Source: Cylindrodendrum hubeiense (lineage: Eukaryota; Ascomycota; Sordariomycetes; Hypocreales; Nectriaceae). From it: 17,595 bases of DNA. Where the stretch lies: assembly GCA_014621425.1 (NCBI GenBank), contig JAANBB010000652.1:1-17595 (forward strand), in the 5' to 3' direction. A model generated the notes under the pieces. That model searched no databases and had not been told where the DNA came from. It saw only the letters and a list, made by a program, of their open reading frames with translations. A program made the position numbers and the translations under genes. This document shows, piece after piece, positions 7,392 through 16,156 of this stretch (within the stretch, counting starts at the first letter, position 1; the number at the start of each line of letters is the position of its first letter).

Positions 7392-10244
7392 TTAAAAGCT
7401 GAATAGACCACTCCTCCTCTTTCCAAGTGGGTAAACGATCAATGCGCTCATGAACAGACCCACGCTGATTCCGATGGCAACTTGGATGACCTTGAGCAAA
7501 ACATTGAACGCTGTTCCATCCAGACTTCCTAATGTGTTGGTGCCAGTTGCCACTGTAGTCGAGTTTCCAGTGATTTCGTTTGCCGATGTGATACCAGCCA
7601 GCAGAGAACCACCAGCTGCAAGACCCGAAGGTACTTGAACAAAGATGGCAGGAAGCATGGCGGCGGCGGCAAGGCTGTAGCCGACCTTTCGAGGTTGTTT
7701 CAGAGGCGGCTGCTCGGCGGTGCCAGGTCGAGATTCCGGGTCGCTGAGTGATGGGAGCGACCAACCGTCACAAGGCTTTCTCTTCTTCCTGAAGAGCCTT
7801 GGTCGAACGATGAGCTTCCACCAGTCCACAAAGTCCAACCATGCGTTCTCCACGTGTCTTCCCAATCGCGAGTACAGGTTCGCCAAAATTCCAACCGTCA
7901 GCGCTCCCAACATGTTGGAGATCTGGCCGTTTTCTTGGAAGTATGAGCTGCAGTAGCTGTTCACACAGAAACCTGCAAGTGCCATGACAAGCATGACAGG
8001 CGTCTGTCTCCATTTGGCTTGGTTGATGAGGCACAGGCAAAGGGTGAATCCAGGAACGAACAAAAAGTACCAGACACGGTTGAGTGGCTCAGAACAAGTC
8101 GTACTGCTAGTGGCGTTCTGATCCATCATGCCGTAGAGGGAAGCGCCGATGGTGATGCCGTATCCGAGGAACAGGGTGTAAATCATGGCATGTACCATAC
8201 GCACGCTGCCAGCAACGATGTTGTTGCTTTGCAATTCGAGTGAACTGCAAAGGACCATGTATCCAGGGAGAATGAGGGCGATGCTACTCTGGGCCAGGGC
8301 ACTGAAACAAAAAAGCTCACCACCCTGGATGGAGCCAAAGCCTCGTGCAATAAAGGAGGTGATGACTGCTGCAGAAACTTCGAAGACGTGGGCGTAGAGA
8401 TCGTTACTGGGAGCAAAGACCAGCTGGAGAATGCCCACGATGCACCCAAGCAGGAAGGCGACGGGCAGGTCGATGAAGCGCCCCTGAAATGCGAAGGGGG
8501 CCACGCAGGCTGAAGCAACGCCGTACAAGAATACACGGAACCAGGTGTTGAACTTGTCCTTTGCGTCTATGACCTCATCCAAACGCTTGGTCGCCTCGTC
8601 CACACCCAGCTTGTCGTGAACGACATCCTTGTAGATGTTGTGAACATCCCGGAGTCGACCTAAATCTATGCCTTGATGCACACGGACGAGCTTCACCTCG
8701 GTGGTGTGTGTCGTGGTGTCATCGAAACTAATGATCATGCATCCAGGGATGTATAAAAACTGGCTCTCGATCTCGAGCACCCGGGAGGACATGGTCATGT
8801 ACTCCTCAAGCCGGTGTGTCGGGGCACCATATAGCATGAGTGCCCGACATAGCTTGAGGAGGTACTTGTGACGCGAAATGATGCCGGCGATGTGGACAGT
8901 GATTCGAATCTGGTCACGCTTCTTCGGAGGAGGCGTCTGTTCACGTTTGAGCTTCTCGGCCCAGTGATCGGATATTTCGGTAGAGCCTGGTACTGCAAAC
9001 ATTGAGGATGACTTCATAAGCTCAGTTAGAGCCAAGGACGAAGTCGAGTTACGAGAGCGCGGATGGTTAAACAAACCACTACTAGGCCGTGATCGTGAGC
9101 GCGATCGAGGAGTTCCAAGTGATGAAGTTGGCCGAGAGGTAGGGGGTGAGGGGCGAGGTGAGAGGTGAGGAGTTCCTGGTGTAACAGGCGTATTAAACCC
9201 GCTGCTAGAGACTCCTGATCGCTCGTCATTATAGAGCTTCAGAAGCGAAGAGAGGATGCCGCCGCGGTACTTGTCGGGCCTTGGAACGTAGTCGTGGGCG
9301 TAGGCCTGATGGAGCACTGGGGTTGCGGTTCCAGAGGTGCTGCCGTGGTTCTTTTGGGTGAATAGGTCGCTCCTCCCCTTCTTCATATGAGACTTGACCA
9401 GGTTCTCCGCGACGGTGTGGTCCACCCAGGTATCGGAGTTGACCCTGGGAACCCGCTGTCGCAGCTTGGGGTTGGGGCCATCATCGACGCCCGTGCTCTT
9501 GGGAGGCGCCGCTGTCTCATCATCCTCTGAGTCGTCGATCAGAGGTTGGAATGGCGGCGCTTGGAGGTCATCTGAGTTTCGCCTCGATGCTGGTGCCGAG
9601 TAAATGCCCACGGAGACGGCCAGCCTGTTCGCCCTTTGCCGCGCAACCGACATGGACATGCGCTGTCGCACCGAGGCCTTCGAGTCTGCGAGGTCGGCCT
9701 TCTGCCGCTCCTCAGGGGCGTCATAGCTGGTATTCCGCCGCAGCGCTGGTCTCGGACGTCTTGGGCCCGACAAGTCCGGTGTGGCAGGCGCAGGTGACGG
9801 CCTGTCCTGGAGTTTGTGCTGGTGCTCAACCTCATCTTGCTCCGCGGTGAGGATCTTGGTCAGGGCAATGCTCAGTTCCACGGCATCCGGCGCGCCGGGA
9901 GGCGTCCTTCCGGCAATCAGTTTAGGAGACGCGCTGGGAGATAAAACTCCTTCATCCTGGCCAAAGTAGCCCTTGGTTACCGAAGTCTCTCTCTCTCCTG
10001 TCGGGCTGCCATTGCTGCTGGGGTGAAAGCCTACGCGCTTCTTCTCCTTGCGGATGGGCGTGGGGACCTCACTAGGCCGTCCGCTGTCGTTTAGCTCGGC
10101 CGACATGTCTTCACGGCCGATGGCTGCCGGAGGGTGTGTCGGAAGCCGCCCAGGGGCTGAAGGTTCGGTGTCGTTGATGAGTTGAAGAGGTTGAAGAGAT
10201 GGCGCCCTGAGACGATGTCTCTGAGGACTGCTCCGGGAGCTCAA
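7392..10244 (-). CDS. Prm10-like ThrE-family (DUF1212) membrane protein
   Basis: This large open frame encodes about 950 residues (numbered here from 10244). Residues 1-440 are hydrophilic and Ser/Pro/Arg-rich, probably cytosolic, with the short conserved block KYRGGILSSLLKLY at 325-338. A ThrE domain (PF06738 type) starts near 446 (IRITVHIAGIISRHKYLLKL) and runs to about 705; a ThrE_2-like domain (PF12821 type) covers about 725-940. Around ten hydrophobic segments are visible: roughly 569-588, 592-612, 618-636, 640-667, 676-705, 725-742, 748-766, 776-794, 855-880 and 912-942. A hydrophilic linker at about 795-854 splits the second domain. Bacterial ThrE exports threonine and serine; yeast Prm10 is a pheromone-regulated protein of unclear substrate, so transport here is inferred. 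The codon at 10244 is TTG, not ATG. The frame is open up to a stop at 10437-10439 with no ATG; the first in-frame ATG is at 10106 (residue 47). Either translation starts there (904 residues) or an upstream exon supplies the start. Confidence 0.9.
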   Translation of the reverse strand: MSSRSSPQRHRLRAPSLQPLQLINDTEPSAPGRLPTHPPAAIGREDMSAELNDSGRPSEVPTPIRKEKKRVGFHPSSNGSPTGERETSVTKGYFGQDEGVLSPSASPKLIAGRTPPGAPDAVELSIALTKILTAEQDEVEHQHKLQDRPSPAPATPDLSGPRRPRPALRRNTSYDAPEERQKADLADSKASVRQRMSMSVARQRANRLAVSVGIYSAPASRRNSDDLQAPPFQPLIDDSEDDETAAPPKSTGVDDGPNPKLRQRVPRVNSDTWVDHTVAENLVKSHMKKGRSDLFTQKNHGSTSGTATPVLHQAYAHDYVPRPDKYRGGILSSLLKLYNDERSGVSSSGFNTPVTPGTPHLSPRPSPPTSRPTSSLGTPRSRSRSRPSSGLFNHPRSRNSTSSLALTELMKSSSMFAVPGSTEISDHWAEKLKREQTPPPKKRDQIRITVHIAGIISRHKYLLKLCRALMLYGAPTHRLEEYMTMSSRVLEIESQFLYIPGCMIISFDDTTTHTTEVKLVRVHQGIDLGRLRDVHNIYKDVVHDKLGVDEATKRLDEVIDAKDKFNTWFRVFLYGVASACVAPFAFQGRFIDLPVAFLLGCIVGILQLVFAPSNDLYAHVFEVSAAVITSFIARGFGSIQGGELFCFSALAQSSIALILPGYMVLCSSLELQSNNIVAGSVRMVHAMIYTLFLGYGITIGASLYGMMDQNATSSTTCSEPLNRVWYFLFVPGFTLCLCLINQAKWRQTPVMLVMALAGFCVNSYCSSYFQENGQISNMLGALTVGILANLYSRLGRHVENAWLDFVDWWKLIVRPRLFRKKRKPCDGWSLPSLSDPESRPGTAEQPPLKQPRKVGYSLAAAAMLPAIFVQVPSGLAAGGSLLAGITSANEITGNSTTVATGTNTLGSLDGTAFNVLLKVIQVAIGISVGLFMSALIVYPLGKRRSGLFSF

Positions 10245-12009
10245 GGGGGAAAAGGAAGATTCCTCATAGCGGTGACTGAGCGGGAGGGTCCAGTAGAGAT
10301 TGACATTTTGCCCTGGCTTTGGGGCGAGAACAAAACTGGGCCTCGCGCAGCGATGTGGTCCTTGGGCTAAGAGGCGATAAGGGTTGGTGGGTCGCCGAGA
10401 GAGGCCCGAGACAGCATGCCGGCGGGAGATCGGGACCTAGTTGCTTCGAGATAGGTTACTAGCTGGCGAGGATGGGCATTGCGGAACGTTGTTGGGCTAT
10501 TGGGCGTTGGCGACTCCATCGTGGTGTTATTTTGGCCGATATCACCAATATCGCTAACGGAGTTGCGCCCGCGAACTATCGCCAGTGCCATGCGGCAGGC
10601 ACCGCAAATATTGCTTTTGCCGTTAATTTTTTTCTTTGGGCGTGTCTCTAAGACAGGATTGGCTCGGGTATGGCTTGACGGTTCGATGACTCGAACGGAT
10701 GGTGTGAGTGGGTGTGGGTGTGTCTTTGAGAGTTGAGGTGTGGACAGAAAGAATGGAAGAATGACAAGTTGAAATTCATACTCGACATGGTGTAGTTGGA
10801 GCGTGCCGATCCCGCTAAGATGGATGGGAGGTTATTAGTGACCTTCAGTGGAGAATTCTCTGCCAGGGGCCTTTGTCGCCACCCATCATCACCCACTGAA
10901 GCACCACGTGTGAGTAGATTGCCCTGAGCTTTAGGGAGGTTCCTGGCCCTATAGCGGGCAGCGAAAGCGCCGTGGAGCCGCCCGCCTCGGTGAGCTTGAG
11001 GACGGACCCAGAGCTAGTTCGCGGCTCTAAGAATCTCGTCTCCGTACATAGCAAGGTGAGCAGGTGATTAGATCAGCGCTTCCCTTTGCCCCTTTCGGTG
11101 TGCGACGGGCGGACGACGCGCAGCTTGGTGCACAGCTCGGTGCGGAGCGTGATGCAAGGCGCGGAAGCGGATTGCACCGTGATAGCGATGACTCGAAAAA
11201 GTGACGACTCGAATTCCAAGTCGGCCTGCTTGGTAAACCACGACACTTTCCCCATTTATCCTGCCACGATCCATCACGCTGCCGCGTAATTGGAAGCCAA
11301 AGATAGACTGATTGTGCCATGGCGAAAATTTTCTTCGCCCTTGCGTATGATAACCTTCCGTGCTATACATAGTTCATCCAATCCGGTGAGATGGATCGCT
11401 TGCAGGGACCAGCTGCCTGGAAGGCCAGCTTGGAAGCTCTATCCACGCGGCCCGGCACCTCCGAGCGCCCACTAAAACCTTCTAGGGGCCGCTAGATCGC
11501 GGCTGCAAACCCCCCGGGATGCTAAGTTTTAGTGGTTGCGTCGCGCGCCGCTCCACTGAGGGATGAGGATACGGGCCTTGTCAGCGGGGAGCGCAGTTTC
11601 CCCTTGCTTCCTGGCCTCCTGTCGCGCTATCGCGTGCAGGATTGTGTGTGCGGGATTGTGTGCAGTGGCGGATAAGGCTAGATTCACGGTGGTATCCCAG
11701 CGACTCGGGCTTTCGCTTCTCTCCGGTCCGTTCATCAACTCCTGCCAGAACACACAGCCTTGCCTAGGATCACACCACTGCACGACATTGCTACACCAAA
11801 ACAGGACGCACACCACAGCCAGAGCCAAAACCCACCGAACTCGCGTCCAGATCCGGCGGCATCCACATCAGTTAACCTCGCCCCTACTCGACTGGCGCAA
11901 ACCAGATAGCCGCGAGTCTCAACATTATCACGTCTCATCATTTGGTATCCAACCATTTCCTCCTGTCGTCAGCATCAAGCTGTCGTCAGCTTCCCGCCGA
12001 TCCATCGCA
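10245..12009. other. Divergent intergenic/promoter region
   Basis: This 1.77-kb region lies between the minus-strand Prm10-like gene and the plus-strand sulfotransferase-like gene, so it should carry both promoters. The 10245-10600 part may include a 5' exon of the Prm10-like gene (minus-strand frame 10591-10367). It contains a CACGTG E-box at 10905-10910, a small CGATAT/ATATCG inverted repeat at 10537-10553 and a nested inverted-repeat element at 11465-11539. Sequence from about 11730 to 12009 is A/C- and C/T-rich, as expected of a fungal 5' leader. No independent gene is convincing. Confidence 0.5.
11465..11539. repeat. Nested inverted-repeat element
   Basis: CCACTAAAAC (11469-11478) and GTTTTAGTGG (11526-11535) form perfect 10-bp arms; allowing two mismatches the arms extend to 14 bp (11465-11478 and 11526-11539). 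Inside them a second hairpin, GCCGC...GCGGC around TAGATC (11489-11504), is flanked by a G run at 11485 and a C run at 11510. The whole could fold as a bulged cruciform or RNA stem. Size and architecture recall a tiny non-autonomous element or a structured regulatory site; no clear target-site duplication is seen. Confidence 0.6.
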
Positions 12010-13102
12010 ATGGCTTCCCAATCCGCGTCGCAGGACAAGTCTCAGGGCCTCGTGCTCTCCGACCGCATCGTGCCCATGCGCGTCATCGTCTGTGGCGTCC
12101 ATCGTACAGGGACTCTGAGTACGTTACTCCCCATTGCTTCTGCACATGCCCATGCCCGTGTCTCTATAAGGTACCTGGTGTTGGTCCGACCTGCATCACG
12201 CCATCGATCAGATGGATGGTGATGATCCCTCCCCGTTCCCGCGCCGCTCACAGCACCATGTCCCGTATATTGCATCGAATGAAGACTGACGCCTCACTCG
12301 CCGCGGCTCCGCAGGCATACGTAGTGCGCTCAGGCAACTGGGCTTCCATGACTGCTACCATATGCAGACCATGATCGGTAACCCGTCCCACATGCCGGAA
12401 TGGGTCCGCGCCTTCGAGGCCAAGTACGCCGGCAAGGGGACCGTCACCCGCGCCGACTGGGACCGACTTCTCGGCGACTGCCAGGCCGTGTGCGACGTTC
12501 CTGCCGCCTTTTTCGGCGCCGAACTCGCCGAGGCCTATCCGGAGGCCAAGGTTGTCATCCTCAACCGTGAGCCGGACAAGTGGTACGAGAGCGTCCTGAA
12601 CAGCATCTACACGCTAACCAAGCCTCATTCGCTGGGGCGCAAGCTGAGGATGATGTACTGCTTTATCTTTGATGGCACGCTTGGCCACATGATTGCCTAC
12701 AGCAAGTCGGTACGGGCCAATGTGCTAAAGTACGACCACGGCCTGGAAAAGGAGAAGGCCATAGCCTGGTACAAGTCACAGTACGCAGAGTTTCGCGAGC
12801 GGATCCCCGCAGACCGGTGTCTGGAGTACACCATCCAGGAAGGGTGGGAGCCCTTGTGCGACTTCCTGGAGGTGCCCGTGCCCAAGATCAAGGACGCAGC
12901 GACGGGGGAGATGGTCGAGTCCCCGTTTCCCCGCCTCAATGACAGAGTCACCTTCCAAAGCGACGCGGAGAAGAAGATTTCCATAAGCACAGCGAGAGCG
13001 ACCAACAACCTGCTGAACGCCATCGGGAGACTGGCGCTGACGGGCCTCGTGGGGTATACCGGGTATCTGGCCTGGAAAACCCGGTTTGGTGGACGAGCCT
13101 AG
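12010..13102 (+). CDS. P-loop sulfotransferase-family protein, two exons, membrane-anchored
   Basis: Joining 12010-12118 with 12315-13102 gives a 298-residue protein. The N-terminus has the family nucleotide-binding loop VCGVHRTGTLS (27-37), whose last residue is encoded across the splice junction, followed by RSALRQLGFHDCYHM (39-53). CDVPAAFF (96-103) and VVILNREPDKWYESV (116-130) follow; Arg121 and Ser129 fit the 3'-phosphate site of PAPS-type cofactors. WEPLCDFLEVPVP (214-226) then PFPRLND (240-246) are typical of the fungal Sulfotransfer_4 group (PF17784). Residues 269-290 are hydrophobic, ending in basic residues: a likely single C-terminal membrane anchor. ATG 12010 is chosen for its good context (G at -3, G at +4) and its position just before the conserved core; the frame stays open further upstream to 11563, but those residues are low-complexity. 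The substrate is unknown; genuine sulfotransferase activity in this group is largely untested. Confidence 0.88.
12119..12314 (+). other. Intron of the sulfotransferase-like gene (196 nt, phase 1)
   Basis: The donor GTACGT at 12119 and acceptor CCGCAG ending at 12314 remove 196 nt. Reading straight through meets a stop codon at 12220-12222. A CTGAC branch-site consensus lies at 12286-12290, 24 nt before the acceptor AG dinucleotide ends. Splicing joins A to GC to make Ser37 and restores the conserved run from the P-loop into the following helix, which is strong support. Confidence 0.9.
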
Positions 13103-15072
13103 GGTCCCTAGTGAGGGAGAACCGTGCGCAAGATGTGCAATCAAGATACCATCTATCTCTGATAACATCGAAGTGCAAGTACCGACCGCTTCTGTATTGA
13201 TAAGAGCCCATTGGGTAATAGGGGCAGTATAGCCTTGGTGTAGTCTTGGTGTAGGAAATAATTAGACTAGGCACATTTAGATGTCTGACCATCCCCATTC
13301 AAGCTGATTGACGCTTCTGGCACATTGACGTTGAGGGCATCGCGGACGCAACCCACGACGACGGCTCCACAGCAGACGCACTCTCAGCTTACAAAGAAGC
13401 CGGTTCTCTAAGATGGGCTGATGTTTCAACCTCAACTTGACTGACCGCCGGAGGGCCAAGACTGGGCATGCAAGGCATGCATTGAATGTTTGAAACCACA
13501 AGCATCATGGCATCACCAGACTGGCAGAGCAGCCAACCCCCACGCTCCTGTGGCACGTGAGGACGCCGGTCTGCACTAACATCCGCGACAGCTCCCCACG
13601 GCGCCGGTTCTTTTGAAAGCGTCAAATTAACAAGGAAGAGACGCCTTCGGGGTAGTCAGACAGCCATGGGTCGATTAGCCCAAAGTTAGTGTTTTCGGAG
13701 GCTGCCATCCGCCGGCGACGGGTCGATTCGATCAGTCATTATTCCCACTGGCTCCGACTGGCTCCCAATGGCTTCTCCTGAAGATCCTGGGAATGCCTGG
13801 GAATAGGTACATCGGCGCTGTCCACCCCAAGCCCCCCTCAGCACTCACGCCAAAGTGGCAAAGCGTCATATCACCGTCATCGTCATCCTTCATCAACCAA
13901 AAACCAGCACAGCCTCCCCAACCGAGTGTCAGGGTTTCCACCCTGGGCCCCCCCACGCTGCCACAAGTTCCACCGCGTTCCCTGCTCCGCATCGCCAGCC
14001 AACCGCACAGGCCCAAAAAGGGCTGGCTGACCCAAATGCCTGGGGCGCTAAACAGACGAAAGATGCGCACGGCGACATGGACGGCGAGCCGGGGAGCTTA
14101 GGTTACACAGCTCGCCAAGGCAGCCAAAGAGCAGCCGACGTGCCAATTCGCCGCTGCCATTGGACGGCGAGGCACCACCCCGACATCGCCAGTGTCCGCC
14201 TTCAGGAGGCAGGACGACGGCGTGGGGGTGCCTCGCCGCTCGCTGCATCCCTCTGGGCTCTCTGGGGCTTGACACGCTCGCGAGCGATGTAGCCCTTTCG
14301 TTGCGTGCGGCGCAGGCACAGACGCGGCGCCCCGGCCATAGTTGTAGTGTTGGCCCAAGACGTCGATAGTCTGGAGGCGAGCGTGATGGTTGCTCCGGGG
14401 GCGCTGGCCAATCTCAGCGTGCGGCGTCCCCTCGGTGCCCATGGCGCAGATCAGACGACCAAGATCGCTGATGGTACCTGCTTCGACGCTTCGCCGCTGG
14501 TGGGAGCATGTACTTTGTACGGCCTCCGCCCTCCTCGTGTCTCGCCGGCCTGGTGTCGTTGCATTCTGCCTGCTGAAAGGCTGCAGCACCCCGGCGTCGA
14601 GGCTCTGTCTCGGCCTTGGCTGGTCCTGCAACGCACGATGTCTCCAGCTGTGCCGCTCCACCGCTCCATCGTGACGCCCCCTGCGGAGCTGTGCTCCTGC
14701 CTCTTTGCTAACAGCTTGCCTTCGTTCGGGCGAGCCGCCATTTGCACCCGCTCCCGGCCCGGGCTCTCTCGGCCGGAGGACCCGCTGGGACCATGAATTC
14801 AAGACTCCTGACCCCAGCCAACCCCAGCCAACCCCAGCTAACCCCCACGCCGTCTCGTGTGAGCGTCCATCTGCCGAGGACACCGCTGGAGCCTTGTCAT
14901 GAGGCTTGGGTGGGCAAGCTTTTGGTACATGCCCTCCCCTTGGCCGCGGAGATGCTGGTTAACCATAAAAGGCAGCCGACGCCGGCCACTTGAACGAGGC
15001 TTTCATCTTCCTATCAAGTTTATCTTTCATCCTTTGCGTTTGGGATTTGCACATCTTTGTCATTCGAAGGCA
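13103..15072. other. Long GC-rich intergenic region
   Basis: This is about 2 kb between the sulfotransferase-like and aldolase genes. Several long frames overlap on both strands around 13793-14902 (the largest is minus strand 14883-14098, 261 codons). They look like by-products of a GC-rich, stop-poor sequence: composition is Arg/Ser/Ala/Pro-dominated and no motif is recognisable. Short direct repeats (CCTGGGAAT twice near 13787-13805; a 10-bp array at 14811) occur. The distal part should contain regulatory sites of the aldolase gene. Confidence 0.5.
14811..14845 (+). repeat. 10-bp tandem repeat ACCCCAGCCA
   Basis: ACCCCAGCCA is repeated at 14811 and 14821, then ACCCCAGCTA at 14831 and a partial fourth unit at 14841. 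It lies about 340 bp upstream of the aldolase start codon. It may be simple slippage; spacing close to one helical turn would place any bound protein on one face. Confidence 0.8.
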
Positions 15073-15078
15073 TATAAG
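15073..15078 (+). promoter_or_regulatory. TATA box of the aldolase gene
   Basis: TATAAG at 15073-15078 lies 110 bp before the start codon. It is followed by a C/A/T-rich leader that contains no ATG and, from 15131 to 15187, not a single G. This layout is typical of a well-expressed or inducible fungal gene. Confidence 0.55.
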
Positions 15079-15138
15079 ACCAGCCTCATCCCCGACTTAC
15101 ACCATCATCACTCAACATCCATCCTACTAGACACAACT

Positions 15139-15180
15139 ACACATCCACCACACATCTACTACACATCTATTACACACATC
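15139..15180 (+). repeat. 11-bp CA-rich tandem repeat in the 5' leader
   Basis: ACACATCCACC (15139), ACACATCTACT (15150) and ACACATCTATT (15161) are three 11-bp units followed by a partial one. All fall in the expected untranslated leader of the aldolase gene and lack G, so the leader RNA should be unstructured. Confidence 0.75.
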
Positions 15181-15187
15181 CTTCCCA

Positions 15188-16156
15188 ATGCCAGCTACAC
15201 TCCTCACCTCTCCCATGATGGGTGCTCCCAAGGCGGAACAATTGCGACTCGACGACGGTGTCTACGTCCCTACTCTGGCCTTCTTCAACGCTGATGACGA
15301 GGTCGACGGCCCGGCTCTCGAGCAGCACATCATCAAGCTCCTCAACTCTTCAGTCGCAGGCATCGTTGTCCACGGTTCCAACGGCGAATGTGCCCACCTT
15401 TCCCGCGACGAGCGCACGGCCATCATCCGGGTCGCCAGAGACACCATCCTCCACGAGGCCAGCGGCACGAGGATCCCGCTGATCGCGGGCTGCGGTGCCC
15501 AGAGCACCAAGGAGACGACACAGCTGTGTGAGGACGCCGGCAGGGCCGGTGCCACCCACGCCTTGGTCTTACCCCCTAGCTACTACGGCGGTCTCCTCCC
15601 CGATGCGCTGGTTGTGCAGCACTTCTACGACGTGGCAGACAAGAGCCCCATCCCGCTGCTGGTCTACAACTTCCCTGGCGCCGCTGCCGGCCGCGACCTC
15701 AGCTCTGACGTCGTCCTCGAGATCGCCCAGCACCCCAACGTGGTGGGCGTGAAGCTCACGTGCGGCAACACGGGAAAGCTGGCACGCGTTGTGGCTGACT
15801 GCCCCGAGGGCTTCTTCGTGGGCGGCGGTAGCGCCGACTTCATCCTGCAGGGCCACGCCGTGGGCGCCAATGGAACCATCTCGGGCCTGGCCAACCTGTG
15901 CCCCAAGGCATGCGTGCGCATCACGGAGCTGGCTGACGAGGGGCGGTGGCGCGAGGCCCGGCAGTTGCAGGCGCTCGTGGCCAAGGCCGACTGGACGGCC
16001 ATCAAGACGGGCTTCGTCGGCGTCAAGGCCGCGCTGGGCCACTATGCCGGCTACGGTGGCGAGCCCCGAAGGCCGTGTGTTGCCCCGGCCCAGAAGGAGC
16101 TGGACGTCATTGTGCGAGGCTTCAAGGAGGCCATGGACCTCGAGAAGACGCTGTAA
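15188..16156 (+). CDS. DapA/N-acetylneuraminate-lyase family aldolase
   Basis: The 322-residue intronless protein is a complete class I (Schiff-base) TIM-barrel aldolase. Visible motifs are: substrate-carboxylate loop GSNGE (63-67), PPSYYG (129-134), catalytic Tyr in LLVYNFPG (Tyr160), Schiff-base Lys in VGVKLTCGN (Lys189) and GANGTISGLAN (226-236). Most fungi make lysine by the alpha-aminoadipate route, so lysine synthesis is unlikely. The GSNGE form is seen in fungal 2-keto-3-deoxy-sugar-acid aldolases (such as GaaC of galacturonate catabolism) and 4-hydroxy-2-oxoglutarate aldolases. These cleave the substrate to pyruvate plus an aldehyde, or to glyoxylate plus pyruvate, probably in cytosol or mitochondrion. 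The first ATG is used; Met10 or Met11 (before GAPKAEQL) are possible alternatives. Third codon positions are strongly C/G-biased, suggesting high expression. No other sugar-acid catabolism gene is in the window, so the exact substrate is open. Confidence 0.92.
   Translation: MPATLLTSPMMGAPKAEQLRLDDGVYVPTLAFFNADDEVDGPALEQHIIKLLNSSVAGIVVHGSNGECAHLSRDERTAIIRVARDTILHEASGTRIPLIAGCGAQSTKETTQLCEDAGRAGATHALVLPPSYYGGLLPDALVVQHFYDVADKSPIPLLVYNFPGAAAGRDLSSDVVLEIAQHPNVVGVKLTCGNTGKLARVVADCPEGFFVGGGSADFILQGHAVGANGTISGLANLCPKACVRITELADEGRWREARQLQALVAKADWTAIKTGFVGVKAALGHYAGYGGEPRRPCVAPAQKELDVIVRGFKEAMDLEKTL

Noticed and set aside
13710..13740. GGGTCGATTCGATCAG resembling a tRNA B-box
   Set aside because: The match to the GGTTCRANYCC consensus is poor, and no A-box or acceptor stem can be paired around it.
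14098..14883. 261-codon minus-strand open frame
   Set aside because: GC-rich, stop-poor DNA gives several overlapping frames on both strands here; the translation is Arg/Ser/Gly/Ala-biased with no domain, no hydrophobic core pattern and no recognisable homologue.
15188..16156. Annotation as lysine-biosynthetic dihydrodipicolinate synthase
   Set aside because: The fold is right, but the carboxylate loop is GSNGE rather than GTTGE and fungi are not expected to use the diaminopimelate route, so a catabolic aldolase is more likely.
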